Source: Sphaerochaeta halotolerans
GTDB lineage: Bacteria > Spirochaetota > Spirochaetia > Sphaerochaetales > Sphaerochaetaceae
Reading direction: 5' to 3'
Assembly (NCBI RefSeq): GCF_003429665.1
Contig: NZ_QUWK01000011.1
Span: 36,246-100,245, forward strand
Length of the DNA: 64,000 bases
Below, one piece after another: positions 17,027 to 25,311 of the stretch. The notes below the pieces were generated by a model. The model did not search any database, had not been told where the DNA came from, and saw only the letters and a program-made list of their open reading frames with translations. Both the position numbers and the translations under genes were made by a program. Position 1 is the first letter of the stretch; each line of letters starts with the position of its first letter.

Positions 17027-17711
17027 CGCTATCCTGTGCCTGGAGCGGAGCAACCAACAAGGCAAACTCCCCTTTGATCGATGGTTTTGCTAAAAGCATT
17101 TCCATCACCTGGGAAGCACTTCCCTGCAAGAACTCCTCAAACTTCTTGGTCATCTCTCTTCCCAATATGAGCTTACGCTCCCCATCTAGTTCAGCCAACT
17201 CAGCAAGCGTCTTGAGAATTCTGAAGGGCGACTCATAGATGATGAAGGCTTCATTTCGGCTGAGCAACTCTTCCAAACGTTTTTTTCTTCTGCCTTTTTT
17301 TGGACTGAGGAACCCTTCGAATGTAAACGTTTTGCCTACATAGCCCGCAACACTGACAAGAGCAGATTGTGCAGAGACTCCCGGAATGGGAACTACAGGG
17401 TATCCAGCCTGGCGTACTGCACTGACTACTCGAGCCCCCGGGTCGCTGATGCCCGGTGTCCCTGCATCACTGACAAACGCAACATCCTTGCCTTCGGCTA
17501 GCAAGCCTACAATTCCCTTTGCCGAGTTGATCTCGTTATGTGCATGACATGCGATCAAACGCTTGCTGATCCCCCAATGGGTCAGCAGTTGTTGTGTATG
17601 CCGGGTATCCTCGCAGGCGATTACCTCAACACTTTTTAGTGTCTCAACAGCCCTGTAGGTAATATCTTCAAGGTTTCCAATCGGTGTTGCCACCATATAC
17701 AAGGTACTCAT
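17004..17711 (-). CDS. rsmI: 16S rRNA (cytidine1402-2'-O)-methyltransferase
   Basis: This 235-residue protein opens MSTLYMVATPIGNLEDIT, the RsmI signature. It also has CEDTRHTQQLL, CHAHNE, SDAGTPGISDPG and IPGVSAQSALVSVAG. All are hallmarks of this tetrapyrrole-methylase-fold family acting on the 30S decoding centre. It heads a two-gene unit with the TrmH-like gene. Confidence 0.95.
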   Translation of the reverse strand: MSTLYMVATPIGNLEDITYRAVETLKSVEVIACEDTRHTQQLLTHWGISKRLIACHAHNEINSAKGIVGLLAEGKDVAFVSDAGTPGISDPGARVVSAVRQAGYPVVPIPGVSAQSALVSVAGYVGKTFTFEGFLSPKKGRRKKRLEELLSRNEAFIIYESPFRILKTLAELAELDGERKLILGREMTKKFEEFLQGSASQVMEMLLAKPSIKGEFALLVAPLQAQDSDDHTEEA

Positions 17712-17778
17712 GAATGCAGTCTACACGCTCTGAGTACCCCTTACAAGCCAAAGAGGATGGTAGTATTGGCCAAACAGG

Positions 17779-17795
17779 TTGGTATAATTTACCAA
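17779..17795. promoter_or_regulatory. Candidate PspF upstream activating site, pspA operon 1
   Basis: TTGGTATAATTTACCAA has perfect 6-bp arms around 5 bp. It lies 64 bp upstream of the sigma-54 promoter at 17859. Two related sequences lie next to pspF at 19891-19925. The shared half-site TTGGTA supports PspF binding. Confidence 0.6.
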
Positions 17796-17858
17796 TCTGA
17801 ATGGCAATCTAGTCATTACATGATGATTAATCATGGAAATTTTCCATATTTTCAAAGT

Positions 17859-17874
17859 TGGCACGCCATATGCA
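17859..17874 (+). promoter_or_regulatory. Sigma-54 promoter of pspA operon 1
   Basis: TGGCAC-N5-ATGCA with exact GG-N10-GC spacing (GG 17860-17861, GC 17872-17873). Transcription should start near 17885, giving a leader of about 47 nt to ATG 17932, which has an AAAGGAGA ribosome-binding site. Confidence 0.8.
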
Positions 17875-17931
17875 CATTATTTTACGTACAAACAAACGCA
17901 AACCACAGCCACACAGTGGCGAAAGGAGACA

Positions 17932-18615
17932 ATGATGCAGATGTTCAAAAGAATCGCCGATATTTTCAACTCCCACGTAAACAGTGCTTTGGATAAACTT
18001 GAGGATCCGGAAAAGATGATCAACTTGATGATCACCGAACTTGAGGAAACCCAGAGCAAGGCCCGCTCATCGATGGCTGCAAGAAAAGCCGAGCAATTGA
18101 GCCTGGAGCGGGAGAAGGCAGAGTTGGAGAAATTGCTTCTTCGTTGGGAAGACCGTGCCAAATTGGCAATTACCAACGGAAGGGAGGATCTTGCCCGTGA
18201 AGCCTTGATCGAAAAGAACAATACAAATTCACGTATCAAGCGCATCGAAGAGCTTGAAACAAACCTGCAGACCATTCTTGCCAGTCAGAGCAGCCAGCTT
18301 ACCCAGATTGCCGACAAGCTCAAGGAAGTAAAGGATAAGCAACAGATTCTTGTCCAGAGAGCAAGAAGCGCCAAGGAGAAGAAACAGGTTGCCGACACCT
18401 TGAAAAGCAGTGACAGTACAGACTTGGCTCGCAAGTTCAGTGAACTCGAGAGCAAGATTGAACGCATGGAAGCAGACGCAGAAATGGCCGGCTATCATGG
18501 TACCGCCAGTGCTGCCGATGAATTCAGCAAGATGGAAAATGAAAGTGAAATTGATGCAGAGATGGAACAGCTGAAGGCATCGATGAGCAAGAAGAAAGAG
18601 AAGGAGCAGAAGTAA
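17932..18615 (+). CDS. pspA: Phage shock protein A homologue 1
   Basis: About 227 residues, almost wholly coiled coil. The N-terminus (MFKRIADIFNSHVNSALDKL, then EDPEKMINLMI) is the amphipathic helix and PspA/IM30 signature. PspA proteins of the ESCRT-III family stabilise stressed membranes and restrain PspF. ATG 17932 is chosen because AAAGGAGAC precedes it; an upstream ATG at 17833 would lie ahead of the predicted transcript start. The stop shares a base with the pspC start. Confidence 0.93.
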   Translation: MMQMFKRIADIFNSHVNSALDKLEDPEKMINLMITELEETQSKARSSMAARKAEQLSLEREKAELEKLLLRWEDRAKLAITNGREDLAREALIEKNNTNSRIKRIEELETNLQTILASQSSQLTQIADKLKEVKDKQQILVQRARSAKEKKQVADTLKSSDSTDLARKFSELESKIERMEADAEMAGYHGTASAADEFSKMENESEIDAEMEQLKASMSKKKEKEQK

Positions 18616-18809
18616 TGGACAACTGCCACAGGTCGCTCTACCGTGAGCGAAGAGGCATGATTCTGGGAGTATTCCAAGGCTTGGCAACATGGTCAGGGCT
18701 TCCCGTACTCCTGCTGAGAATCGTCGCCGTCATCCTGCTGTTCTCTGTGGGGTTCACCCCGATGGTAATCGCCTACCTTGGCGCTGCCCTCATCCTCCCC
18801 TCACGATAG
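18615..18809 (+). CDS. pspC: PspC-domain protein, minimal
   Basis: A 64-residue protein: SLYRERRGMILGVFQGLATW is the PspC opening, followed by one or two hydrophobic segments ending ALILPSR. It is only the PspC core domain, without the longer C-terminal tail of the second copy at 21099. It is translationally coupled to pspA 1 (TAATG overlap) and presumably signals envelope stress at the membrane. Confidence 0.88.
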   Translation: MDNCHRSLYRERRGMILGVFQGLATWSGLPVLLLRIVAVILLFSVGFTPMVIAYLGAALILPSR

Positions 18810-18839
18810 GTTTCATGACATAGATTGAATTGTTTCCTT

Positions 18840-18873
18840 GAACAGGGCATGGTTGTGTCCTGTTCTTCTCTTT
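18840..18873 (+). terminator. Rho-independent terminator of pspA operon 1
   Basis: GAACAGG and CCTGTTC form a 7-bp stem over a 12-nt loop, followed by TTCTCTTT. It also lies at the 3' end of the convergent pspF gene. Confidence 0.7.
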
Positions 18874-19876
18874 ACAACAGATCCTGGTATTTTCTGTACA
18901 ATCCCCTGAGCTGGTCATATGTAAGGTTGAGCAGCTTAGCAGCCTCCCTCTGGTTCCCGCCTGCCTGCTTCAAGGCTTCTGCAAGGTAGGATACATCAAG
19001 GTCAACACGAGCCTGTCCAAACTGTGACAAATCCAAGTGTTTTTGCTCTTTCGTGGTGGTCTTTTCCTCTCTCTGCATCTCCGGCGGGCTGAAAGGATTA
19101 TCAAAGGGATTGAAATCGAGCCGCTCAATTTCTGGGGTATCACTCCGGTAGACAGCACGCTCCACTACATTTTTCAATTCACGAACATTTCCAGGCCATG
19201 GATAGGAGCGCAAGGAAGCTTCCACTTCCTCACAGAAGAACGGCATCTCCTCTCTCCCACACTCAAGAGCCATCTTGGAAGCAAAATAGGAAGCAAGCAG
19301 CAGGATATCTTCACCTCGTTCGCGCAGGGGAGGGAGGAATAATACCTCGAAAGAGAGGCGATCCAGGAGATCTTCCTTGAACTTGCCCTCCTGGCACAGG
19401 GTGGGAAGGTCTGCGTTGGTTGCTCCGATGATCTTTACATTCACCTCATGGGTAACCGAAGATCCTACTCGCTCATAGGTTCCGTATTCCACCACACGAA
19501 GAATCTTCTCTTGGACCTCCAGTGGGATGAGCCCGATTTCGTCCAGGAAGAGCGTACCTCCCTCAGCCTCTTCAAACCGACCCTTACGGGTCTTCTGAGC
19601 ACCAGTGAAGGCACCTTGCTCGTAGCCAAAGAGTTCAGTCTCGATCAAGGAAGGAGGAAGCGCTGCACAGTTGACGGTTACCAAACTCTGCTGCCATCGA
19701 GGAGAGAGGAAATGTAATCTTCTGGCTGCTATCTCCTTACCACTCCCACGCTCCCCTACCAAGAGAATAGAACGGTTAACGGTAGCTGCACGACTCAGTT
19801 TACTCTGAAAATCCAGAAAGACCTCGCTCTCGCCAAGTGGTTGCTGGTTGTATCCTCCTCCCTGTGGAGATTCCAT
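18872..19876 (-). CDS. pspF: PspF-type sigma-54 activator
   Basis: About 334 residues. It has no receiver or sensory domain: the AAA+ domain begins almost at once, as in PspF. Walker A is VGERGSGKE, the sigma-54 contact loop is GAFTGA (in YEQGAFTGAQK), and Walker B is GGTLFLDEIG. A Fis-type helix-turn-helix lies at the C-terminus (GGNQREAAKLLNLTYDQLRG). The start at 19876 follows AAGGAG. The gene lies between two pspA operons, each with a sigma-54 promoter, so both are its likely targets. PspA would be its inhibitor. Confidence 0.92.
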   Translation of the reverse strand: MESPQGGGYNQQPLGESEVFLDFQSKLSRAATVNRSILLVGERGSGKEIAARRLHFLSPRWQQSLVTVNCAALPPSLIETELFGYEQGAFTGAQKTRKGRFEEAEGGTLFLDEIGLIPLEVQEKILRVVEYGTYERVGSSVTHEVNVKIIGATNADLPTLCQEGKFKEDLLDRLSFEVLFLPPLRERGEDILLLASYFASKMALECGREEMPFFCEEVEASLRSYPWPGNVRELKNVVERAVYRSDTPEIERLDFNPFDNPFSPPEMQREEKTTTKEQKHLDLSQFGQARVDLDVSYLAEALKQAGGNQREAAKLLNLTYDQLRGLYRKYQDLL

Positions 19877-19890
19877 TTGATACTCCTTTG

Positions 19891-19925
19891 TTGGTAAATT
19901 TTGCCATCCTTGGTATGATTTGCCA
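19891..19925. promoter_or_regulatory. Pair of candidate PspF binding sites
   Basis: TTGGTAAATTTTGCCA (19891-19906) and TTGGTATGATTTGCCA (19910-19925) are two near-identical 16-mers with 19-bp phasing. They sit 15 bp before the pspF start and about 100 bp upstream of the sigma-54 promoter of operon 2. They could activate operon 2 and autorepress pspF. Confidence 0.65.
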
Positions 19926-20023
19926 GAAACAGGGTAGCACAGCTGAGCGGACAAGAAAAGCAGGAGAGTCTAAAACCTAAGCAAAATGGTGATTTATCAA
20001 ATTTATCATAGATATCTTTGAGT

Positions 20024-20039
20024 TGGCATGAATCGTGCA
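20024..20039 (+). promoter_or_regulatory. Sigma-54 promoter of pspA operon 2
   Basis: TGGCAT-N5-GTGCA with exact GG-N10-GC spacing (20025-20026 and 20037-20038). The predicted start near 20050 leaves a leader of about 39 nt to ATG 20089, which has an AAGGAGAG site. Confidence 0.75.
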
Positions 20040-20088
20040 ACTAGACTTATAGAAACAGAGGTGGTACTACTACCTAAGGAGAGAAACT

Positions 20089-20742
20089 ATGGGAGTTTTT
20101 TCAAGATTCTTGGATATTGTTAATGCAAACATCAACTCACTATTGGACAAAGCAGAAGATCCCGAAAAGATGATCAAGTTGATGATGCAGGAGATGGAAG
20201 ATACTCTTATTGAGCTCAAGAGTTCCTGTGCCGCAAAAATGGCCAGCAGAGCAAAGGCTGACCGTACCTATAAAGAAGCACTCAATGCTGTGGAACGCTG
20301 GCAGAGTCGAGCAGAACTTGCCATAAGCAAGGGACGTGAAGATTTGGCACGGGAGGCACTACTTGAGAAAAAGCAAGCCAAGGCAGCACTCGATCGCCTT
20401 AAAGAGGAACTTACTACCTATGATGAGGTAATCAAAACTGCAAAGAGTGAAATCAACCAGATTGAAGACAAGCTTACCACCGTGAAGCAGAAGTATCAAA
20501 TGATGGTTGAGAGGGCTAAACGGGCGAAGGAAGAACAAGCTGCCCAGGAAACCCTCAGACGGGCAAGCGATGGGAGCACCTTTCACCACTTCAATGATAT
20601 GGAAGAGAAGATTGACCGGATGCAGGCTGATAAGGACCTGAACCACAGTAGCGCTACCTTGGACGAAAAGTTCCGAGACCTCGAGGAGATGGATGACATC
20701 GATGCTGAGATCGAGGAATTGCGTAAACGCGCCGGCATGTGA
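20089..20742 (+). CDS. pspA: Phage shock protein A homologue 2
   Basis: A 217-residue coiled-coil protein starting MGVFSRFLDIVNANINSLLD, then EDPEKMIKLMM, the same family signature as the copy at 17932. The two share the SKGREDLAREALLEKK-type core (NGREDLAREALIEKN in copy 1) but differ in the C-terminal third. It leads a four-gene operon (pspA, PspB-like, pspC, DUF4097) with its own sigma-54 promoter. Confidence 0.93.
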   Translation: MGVFSRFLDIVNANINSLLDKAEDPEKMIKLMMQEMEDTLIELKSSCAAKMASRAKADRTYKEALNAVERWQSRAELAISKGREDLAREALLEKKQAKAALDRLKEELTTYDEVIKTAKSEINQIEDKLTTVKQKYQMMVERAKRAKEEQAAQETLRRASDGSTFHHFNDMEEKIDRMQADKDLNHSSATLDEKFRDLEEMDDIDAEIEELRKRAGM

Positions 20743-20757
20743 GCGAAGGGGTAAGGC

Positions 20758-21093
20758 ATGGAAACAATCTGGATCTTAACAGTTATATTTTCCTTCATCA
20801 TAGTCGTATCTACCCTTGATCACCGTTACAACCTGAGAAAGAAGAAGATTGAGGCAGCACTTCGGATGCGGGAGATGGAGATGGGATACCCCCCTGGGAC
20901 CTACAGCAATGTAACGTATAGAAAGCATAAGAAAGGGGCTGCCTCTGAAGCCAGCTTTACCGAATGGCGACAAGGTACCAACCGAGCTGAATTGAGAAAA
21001 GGAATTGATGAATTGCAGGGGCGGCTTGCAAACCTTGAAACGATTATGAAAAGCCGGAAAAATTCATTTGAAGGCTTTGAAAATAAGGAATGA
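20758..21093 (+). CDS. PspB-like membrane-anchored coiled-coil protein
   Basis: A 111-residue protein with one N-terminal transmembrane helix (IWILTVIFSFIIVVSTL). A charged stretch (RKKKIEAALRMREMEMGYPP) and a C-terminal coiled-coil segment follow. Topology and position between pspA and pspC match PspB, but it is longer than classical PspB (about 75 residues) and identity is not obvious. It overlaps no neighbour, but the pspC start is only a few bases on. Confidence 0.6.
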   Translation: METIWILTVIFSFIIVVSTLDHRYNLRKKKIEAALRMREMEMGYPPGTYSNVTYRKHKKGAASEASFTEWRQGTNRAELRKGIDELQGRLANLETIMKSRKNSFEGFENKE

Positions 21094-21098
21094 CTACT

Positions 21099-21452
21099 AT
21101 GGCTACCAAACGATTGTACAGATCCCCTCGGGGAAAAATTTTTGGGGTTTGCACCGGCCTTGCCGAGTGGAGAGACCTTCCCCCAGACCCGGTCCGTTTG
21201 ATTGTATTTCTTGTGGTAATGGCAACCGGCATCTTTCCCGGAGCACTCATCTACTTGATTGCTGCACTGATTATACCGATGAATCCTGAAGGTACCTACA
21301 ACTCGACCAGCTATACTGATGATGCACCAGACGCGAGTGAAGAGGAACTGAAGGCTGAGTATGAACGGCTCAAGCAAAAAGTAGAAAAAATGGAAAACGA
21401 GATGTTCAACAAGGAACGTGATTGGGACAACCGATTCCACCAAGGGACATAA
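21099..21452 (+). CDS. pspC: PspC-domain protein with C-terminal coiled coil
   Basis: About 117 residues. RLYRSPRGKIFGVCTGLAEW is the PspC signature, followed by two hydrophobic segments and then an acidic coiled-coil tail (SEEELKAEYERLKQKVEKME). ATG 21090 is also in frame, but AAGGA (21085-21089) is directly adjacent to it and sits 9 bp before ATG 21099, so 21099 is preferred. It is part of the second psp operon. Confidence 0.88.
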   Translation: MATKRLYRSPRGKIFGVCTGLAEWRDLPPDPVRLIVFLVVMATGIFPGALIYLIAALIIPMNPEGTYNSTSYTDDAPDASEEELKAEYERLKQKVEKMENEMFNKERDWDNRFHQGT

Positions 21453-21453
21453 T

Positions 21454-22329
21454 ATGCTGAAGGACACCAATGCCAACAAAATCTTCCTGATCATCCTTGT
21501 CCTTATACTTGCTCTCTCCTTCTTTCTTTACAAGGGATGGGAGAGACGGGGAATCGAGCAGCGTATGGATCAGCAGATTGACTTCCAGGCAGGAGACTCC
21601 CTGCAGGTATCGACCATCAGCAATGACATTTTCATTGAAGTGAATGAAGGACAAAAACAAGCAAGTGTTTCACTTGGGAGCCATGACAATGAACAGCTCG
21701 AGGTTTCCAAACGAGGTTCCCTGGTCACAGTTTCGGTCAGTCCAGTCAAGCGTTGGTTTCTTCGCTTCTTCTCTTATACCGCTTCACCCTTGGTACTCAC
21801 CCTTCCCAGTGAGAACCTGGGACATTTGGAAGTCACTTCCACCAGTGGGGATATCACCCTCATGCACCCCTTGAAGACCAAGTCGACAAAGGTCTCTGGA
21901 GTAAGCAGCGAGGTAGACTTCCTTACCCTCTGGGCATCTGAGCACCTGGAACTACATACCATCAGCGGGGACATCTCTGGAAAAGAAGCCTCTTCTGATG
22001 GCAATGCAGATATCTCCTCAACAAGCGGTACGATTGAGATCCAGCGGATAACGGGGCCGAAGACCATCCTCAAGACAACAAGCTCCGGAATTGAAGCAGG
22101 GGTGAGCATTTCAAAGAACGGATCAATGGAAGCTAAAACCACAAGTGGCGAAATTGAACTTGATCTTCGCCCAAGCAACAACCTAAACATAACTACTTCC
22201 ACTGTCAGCGGGTCAATTGAATTCAATGACAAGCGGCAGGCAGGAAATAATGCCAGCCTACAGACTGGGGAAGGAAGCAACTCAGTTACACTCTCATCGG
22301 TAAGTGGCTCAATCGATTTGGTATACTAA
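21454..22329 (+). CDS. Membrane-anchored DUF4097 (putative adhesin, LiaG-like) protein
   Basis: About 291 residues. One N-terminal transmembrane helix (IFLIILVLILALSFFLYKGW) is followed by an extracytoplasmic repetitive beta domain. TSTSGDITL, HTISGDISG, SSTSGTIEI, KTTSGEIEL and STVSGSIEF recur every 25-30 residues, the DUF4097 beta-helix pattern. ATG 21454 follows AAGGGA; an in-frame ATG at 21418 would overlap pspC. It is the last gene of psp operon 2. Proteins of this type appear in Lia/Psp envelope-stress operons elsewhere. Function unproven. Confidence 0.82.
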   Translation: MLKDTNANKIFLIILVLILALSFFLYKGWERRGIEQRMDQQIDFQAGDSLQVSTISNDIFIEVNEGQKQASVSLGSHDNEQLEVSKRGSLVTVSVSPVKRWFLRFFSYTASPLVLTLPSENLGHLEVTSTSGDITLMHPLKTKSTKVSGVSSEVDFLTLWASEHLELHTISGDISGKEASSDGNADISSTSGTIEIQRITGPKTILKTTSSGIEAGVSISKNGSMEAKTTSGEIELDLRPSNNLNITTSTVSGSIEFNDKRQAGNNASLQTGEGSNSVTLSSVSGSIDLVY

Positions 22330-22348
22330 GCTCCAGATAATGGGTACA

Positions 22349-22383
22349 CGAAGGCAGGATTGAAAAATTCTGCCTTCGTTTTT
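22349..22383 (+). terminator. Rho-independent terminator of psp operon 2
   Basis: CGAAGGCAG (22349-22357) pairs perfectly with CTGCCTTCG (22370-22378), followed by TTTTT. It ends the four-gene operon. Confidence 0.9.
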
Positions 22384-22486
22384 GGCTCCGTTTTTAGACA
22401 TTTTTGCCATATATTCAGTATTTTTCCTTTTTCCGAGGCATTTACTATTGTACCTTGACTATGCCATCAATACTGGAGGGTATTTC

Positions 22487-23470
22487 ATGGGAACAAAACG
22501 AAGGACAATCTCGTTGCATGCACTGTTCATCATGCTTATCGTAAGTTTGACTGGATTTGAAACGGTTCTTGCAATTCTGGGAACACCGCTTTTTTTCCAA
22601 TACTACACTGGCGAACAAGGGATTGCGTATGTATCGAACCCAGAACAAGTATTCACGGTTAAAATTTCAGACCCGTTGATTCTGGAAATTCCAATCGCTA
22701 TATCTGGACACTTTGGGTTAGTTCATCAATATGGAAAACACAGATGTTCTCCTCTACATGGGGCTCTACAGCAAGGATATCAACAATAAGGATATTATCG
22801 CCGAGAATATAACTGCGGACAAACCCATGGTTGGAAAGAAAGTCAATTTCCTGTTGCAGAGAGCTGATGAAGCGAAGGTCATTCCTCCTCCAGCAACTGA
22901 GCCAGTGCCAATGACCGACCCAGCTGTTAACCTTACCTTCTCAACCAATTCAAGCAAGCGTTCACCTATTATTACAGAACTGGGACAACTTTCCTTATAT
23001 TGCAAAAGATTTGACAGTCCGAGACAAGGGTCGACTCACCTTGAAACCTGCCGTCACGCTGAAAATGCAAGAGAACTCTTCCCTGGCCGTTTCAGGCACC
23101 CTGATAGCAAAGGGAACAGCTGACTACCCCATTTCCATCACCAGCTACAACGATGATCTTCGAAATGACACGAATGGGGAGGGACTGCAACCAAACCACA
23201 AGCTGGAGATTGGGTTGGAATTATTTACAATTCAGGCTCCATTCATTACCCTGGGAACTGCCCAAACAATCTTCAGAAACGGGGAGATACTGCACAGTGC
23301 AGGAGATGGAATCCTGGTTCTCGACCAAGCATCTCCAACCTTTGGGGATCTTCGCTTCACTGATACGGTGGAGTGGATATCAACAAGCAATAGGATCGTG
23401 AGCAACTGTACGGACTGCTACCTTCGAGTGGCAGCCCTTTCTTCCATTCCTCTTTCTTTCCCTTATCTTA
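22487..23470 (+). pseudogene. Frameshifted remnant of an exported beta-helix-like protein
   Basis: Three protein-like stretches lie in successive frames. Frame A (22487-about 22710) has a signal-like start with a hydrophobic segment (ALFIMLIVSLTGFETVLAIL). Frame B runs from about 22722 to 22975 (ENTDVLLYMGLYSKDINNK). Frame C runs from about 22980 (WDNFPYIAKDLTVRDKGRL, then TLKPAVTL and SSLAVSGTLIAKGTADYPI) and is typical of right-handed beta-helix proteins. At least two frameshifts are needed to join them, and the 3' end runs into the next gene. Either a decayed gene or sequencing errors; limits are approximate. Confidence 0.55.
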
Positions 23471-23530
23471 GCTTGCTTACTTGCCATAATCCCTCATCTG
23501 TAGGTAACATGCAGCAATCAAGGAGACACC

Positions 23531-24793
23531 ATGGAACAAAGTGAACGCATCCTCTATGCTCTACTCATTGTGCTCATCTCTTCCCTCATGCTCACAGCCA
23601 TGATTCTTGAGGGTCCGCTCACTGTCTTGAAAAACACACTCCATCTGCAGACTCAGGCAGCCCGCCTGATCAGCGACTTTACGTTGCATGGAGTTGGGAC
23701 TGCAATGTTCAACGCAGCAACAGTGGGACTGCTGGCAATGGTTCTCATTTTCCATGCCTCAGTCAGTCTTTCAGGTCCTGCTGTTTCGGCAATTTTGACC
23801 ATGATGGGGTTCTCCTTCTTCGGAAATACGTTGCTCAATAGCATCCCTCTCATTGGGGGGGTATGGCTGGCTAGCAAACTTGCACGCAAGACCTTCGGCT
23901 CCTACAGCCTGATCGCCCTCTTCAGCACCGCACTCGGTCCCTTGGTGACCTATCTAATGTTCTCAATAGGCCTACCGTTGCCTCTCTCCGTTCCACTGGG
24001 AATCATCGCGGGCCTTGCTGCTGGCTTCATCCTTCCTGCAGTGGCCGGATCCATGCTGCAACTACATCAAGGTTACAATCTCTACAACGTTGGTTTTAGT
24101 TGTGGTTTCATCGGCCTGTTTGCATCCAACTTGCTCATTGCTGCTGGCAAGATGGAACCCTTGACCATCAAGTGGAGTGAAGAGTTCTCGCTCCCACTCT
24201 TCCTTCTTATCCCTCTGTTTTCCGTTATGTTGATCGTAACAGCCTTGTTTATTGAGAAACCCAAACAAGGATTCCAAGGTTTCCTTGAAGTACAGAAGCT
24301 CTCAGGCCGTCTCCCCTATGATTTTTTTGACACCGGATACACGGCTGGAACATTCTTGAATATCGGACTGCTTGGATTGGTTTTCTGGGGATATCTGGTT
24401 ATCATCGGAGCCCCGATAAATGGACCAACCATTGGAGCATTATTTACCATAATCGCCTTTGGAGGTTTCGGAAAAACCTTAAAGAATACGTATCCTGTAG
24501 CGTTGGGAGTTGTGCTCTCCACTTTGTTGTTCGGAAAGTCCCTGGTAGCTCCAGGCCCCCTCTTGGCAACACTTTTCGCCACCACCTTGGCCCCAATTAC
24601 AGGGCAGTTCGGTTTCTTCGCAGGCCTATTGGCTGGATTCCTGCACCTGGTGATGGTAGAAGCAACGGCATCCTGGCACGGTGGACTTGTTCTGTATAAC
24701 AATGGTTTCGCCGGTGGGCTGACAGCAAGCCTGTTTGTGGCAATCTTACAGTGGTATAAAACCAACCGACCTGAGGAGGATTTCACGCAATGA
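23531..24793 (+). CDS. DUF1576 family polytopic membrane protein
   Basis: A 420-residue protein made of about 11 hydrophobic segments. Two internally similar halves are visible: GNTLLNSIPLIGGVWLASK and YNLYNVGFSCGFIGLF in the first, and GKTLKNTYPVALGVVLSTL and LVLYNNGFAGGLTASLF in the second. This duplicated pattern and the YN(N/V)GF motif fit DUF1576, a family of unknown, probably transport, function. The stop overlaps the next gene (ATGA). Confidence 0.8.
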   Translation: MEQSERILYALLIVLISSLMLTAMILEGPLTVLKNTLHLQTQAARLISDFTLHGVGTAMFNAATVGLLAMVLIFHASVSLSGPAVSAILTMMGFSFFGNTLLNSIPLIGGVWLASKLARKTFGSYSLIALFSTALGPLVTYLMFSIGLPLPLSVPLGIIAGLAAGFILPAVAGSMLQLHQGYNLYNVGFSCGFIGLFASNLLIAAGKMEPLTIKWSEEFSLPLFLLIPLFSVMLIVTALFIEKPKQGFQGFLEVQKLSGRLPYDFFDTGYTAGTFLNIGLLGLVFWGYLVIIGAPINGPTIGALFTIIAFGGFGKTLKNTYPVALGVVLSTLLFGKSLVAPGPLLATLFATTLAPITGQFGFFAGLLAGFLHLVMVEATASWHGGLVLYNNGFAGGLTASLFVAILQWYKTNRPEEDFTQ

Positions 24794-25170
24794 AGCGCAA
24801 AGAACTATTAGGACGATTGATCGGGGAGGTTACAAACTTCCTTCTGGACGGTAATCCCCTCCGCTTGGTGGTTTCTCTGCACCAGGAAGAGGACGGGGCT
24901 CATCTGACCTTCTTTGACGATAAGAAACGAAGTGAAGAGGAGCTCAACCGCATCAACAAGGCCCTTCACCCGAAATATGAGAGGCCGGAACTTGCTGAAT
25001 ACTATGGATTGATGGCAGGCCACGATGTGACGTGGGACTCCAGACTTGAGCTTATCGGATGGCAGATTAAGCATGCAGATGTAGATAATTCAGATAGTGG
25101 GCTGCGAATTGATCTCTGGCTCGGGAGTGATGCATTCAATCCAGAAAAATTTACCATTGGGAAGGAGTAG
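24790..25170 (+). CDS. Conserved hypothetical protein coupled to the DUF1576 gene
   Basis: A soluble 126-residue protein, not recognised. It is rich in charged residues with two tryptophan-containing segments (GHDVTWDSRLELIGWQIKHA, then LRIDLWLGSDAF). Its start overlaps the stop of the DUF1576 gene by 4 bp, suggesting a cytoplasmic partner of that membrane protein. No terminator was seen after it. Confidence 0.65.
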   Translation: MKRKELLGRLIGEVTNFLLDGNPLRLVVSLHQEEDGAHLTFFDDKKRSEEELNRINKALHPKYERPELAEYYGLMAGHDVTWDSRLELIGWQIKHADVDNSDSGLRIDLWLGSDAFNPEKFTIGKE

Positions 25171-25200
25171 CAACATTTTTACGCTATTTTTCCTCTAGTG

Positions 25201-25283
25201 TGTTGCATAGGTATTAATAAATCAGTTTTTTGTTGCATAAATATACACATACTGTTGCATAAATTTTCAGTATACGGTATGAT
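25201..25283 (+). promoter_or_regulatory. carAB promoter with three ArgR-like boxes
   Basis: TGTTGCATA occurs three times (25201, 25231, 25253), the last two continuing as TTGCATAAATATACAC and TTGCATAAATTTTCAG. These resemble ARG boxes (TGMAT-N4-ATKCA type). The third copy contains the -35 hexamer TTGCAT (25255-25260), with TATGAT (25278-25283) 17 bp away, so a bound regulator would block RNA polymerase. ATG 25312 has a GGAGA site. Arginine or pyrimidine control of carbamoyl-phosphate synthesis is the natural reading. Confidence 0.6.
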
Positions 25284-25311
25284 CCCTACAATTTGAACTG
25301 ATGGAGAACCT

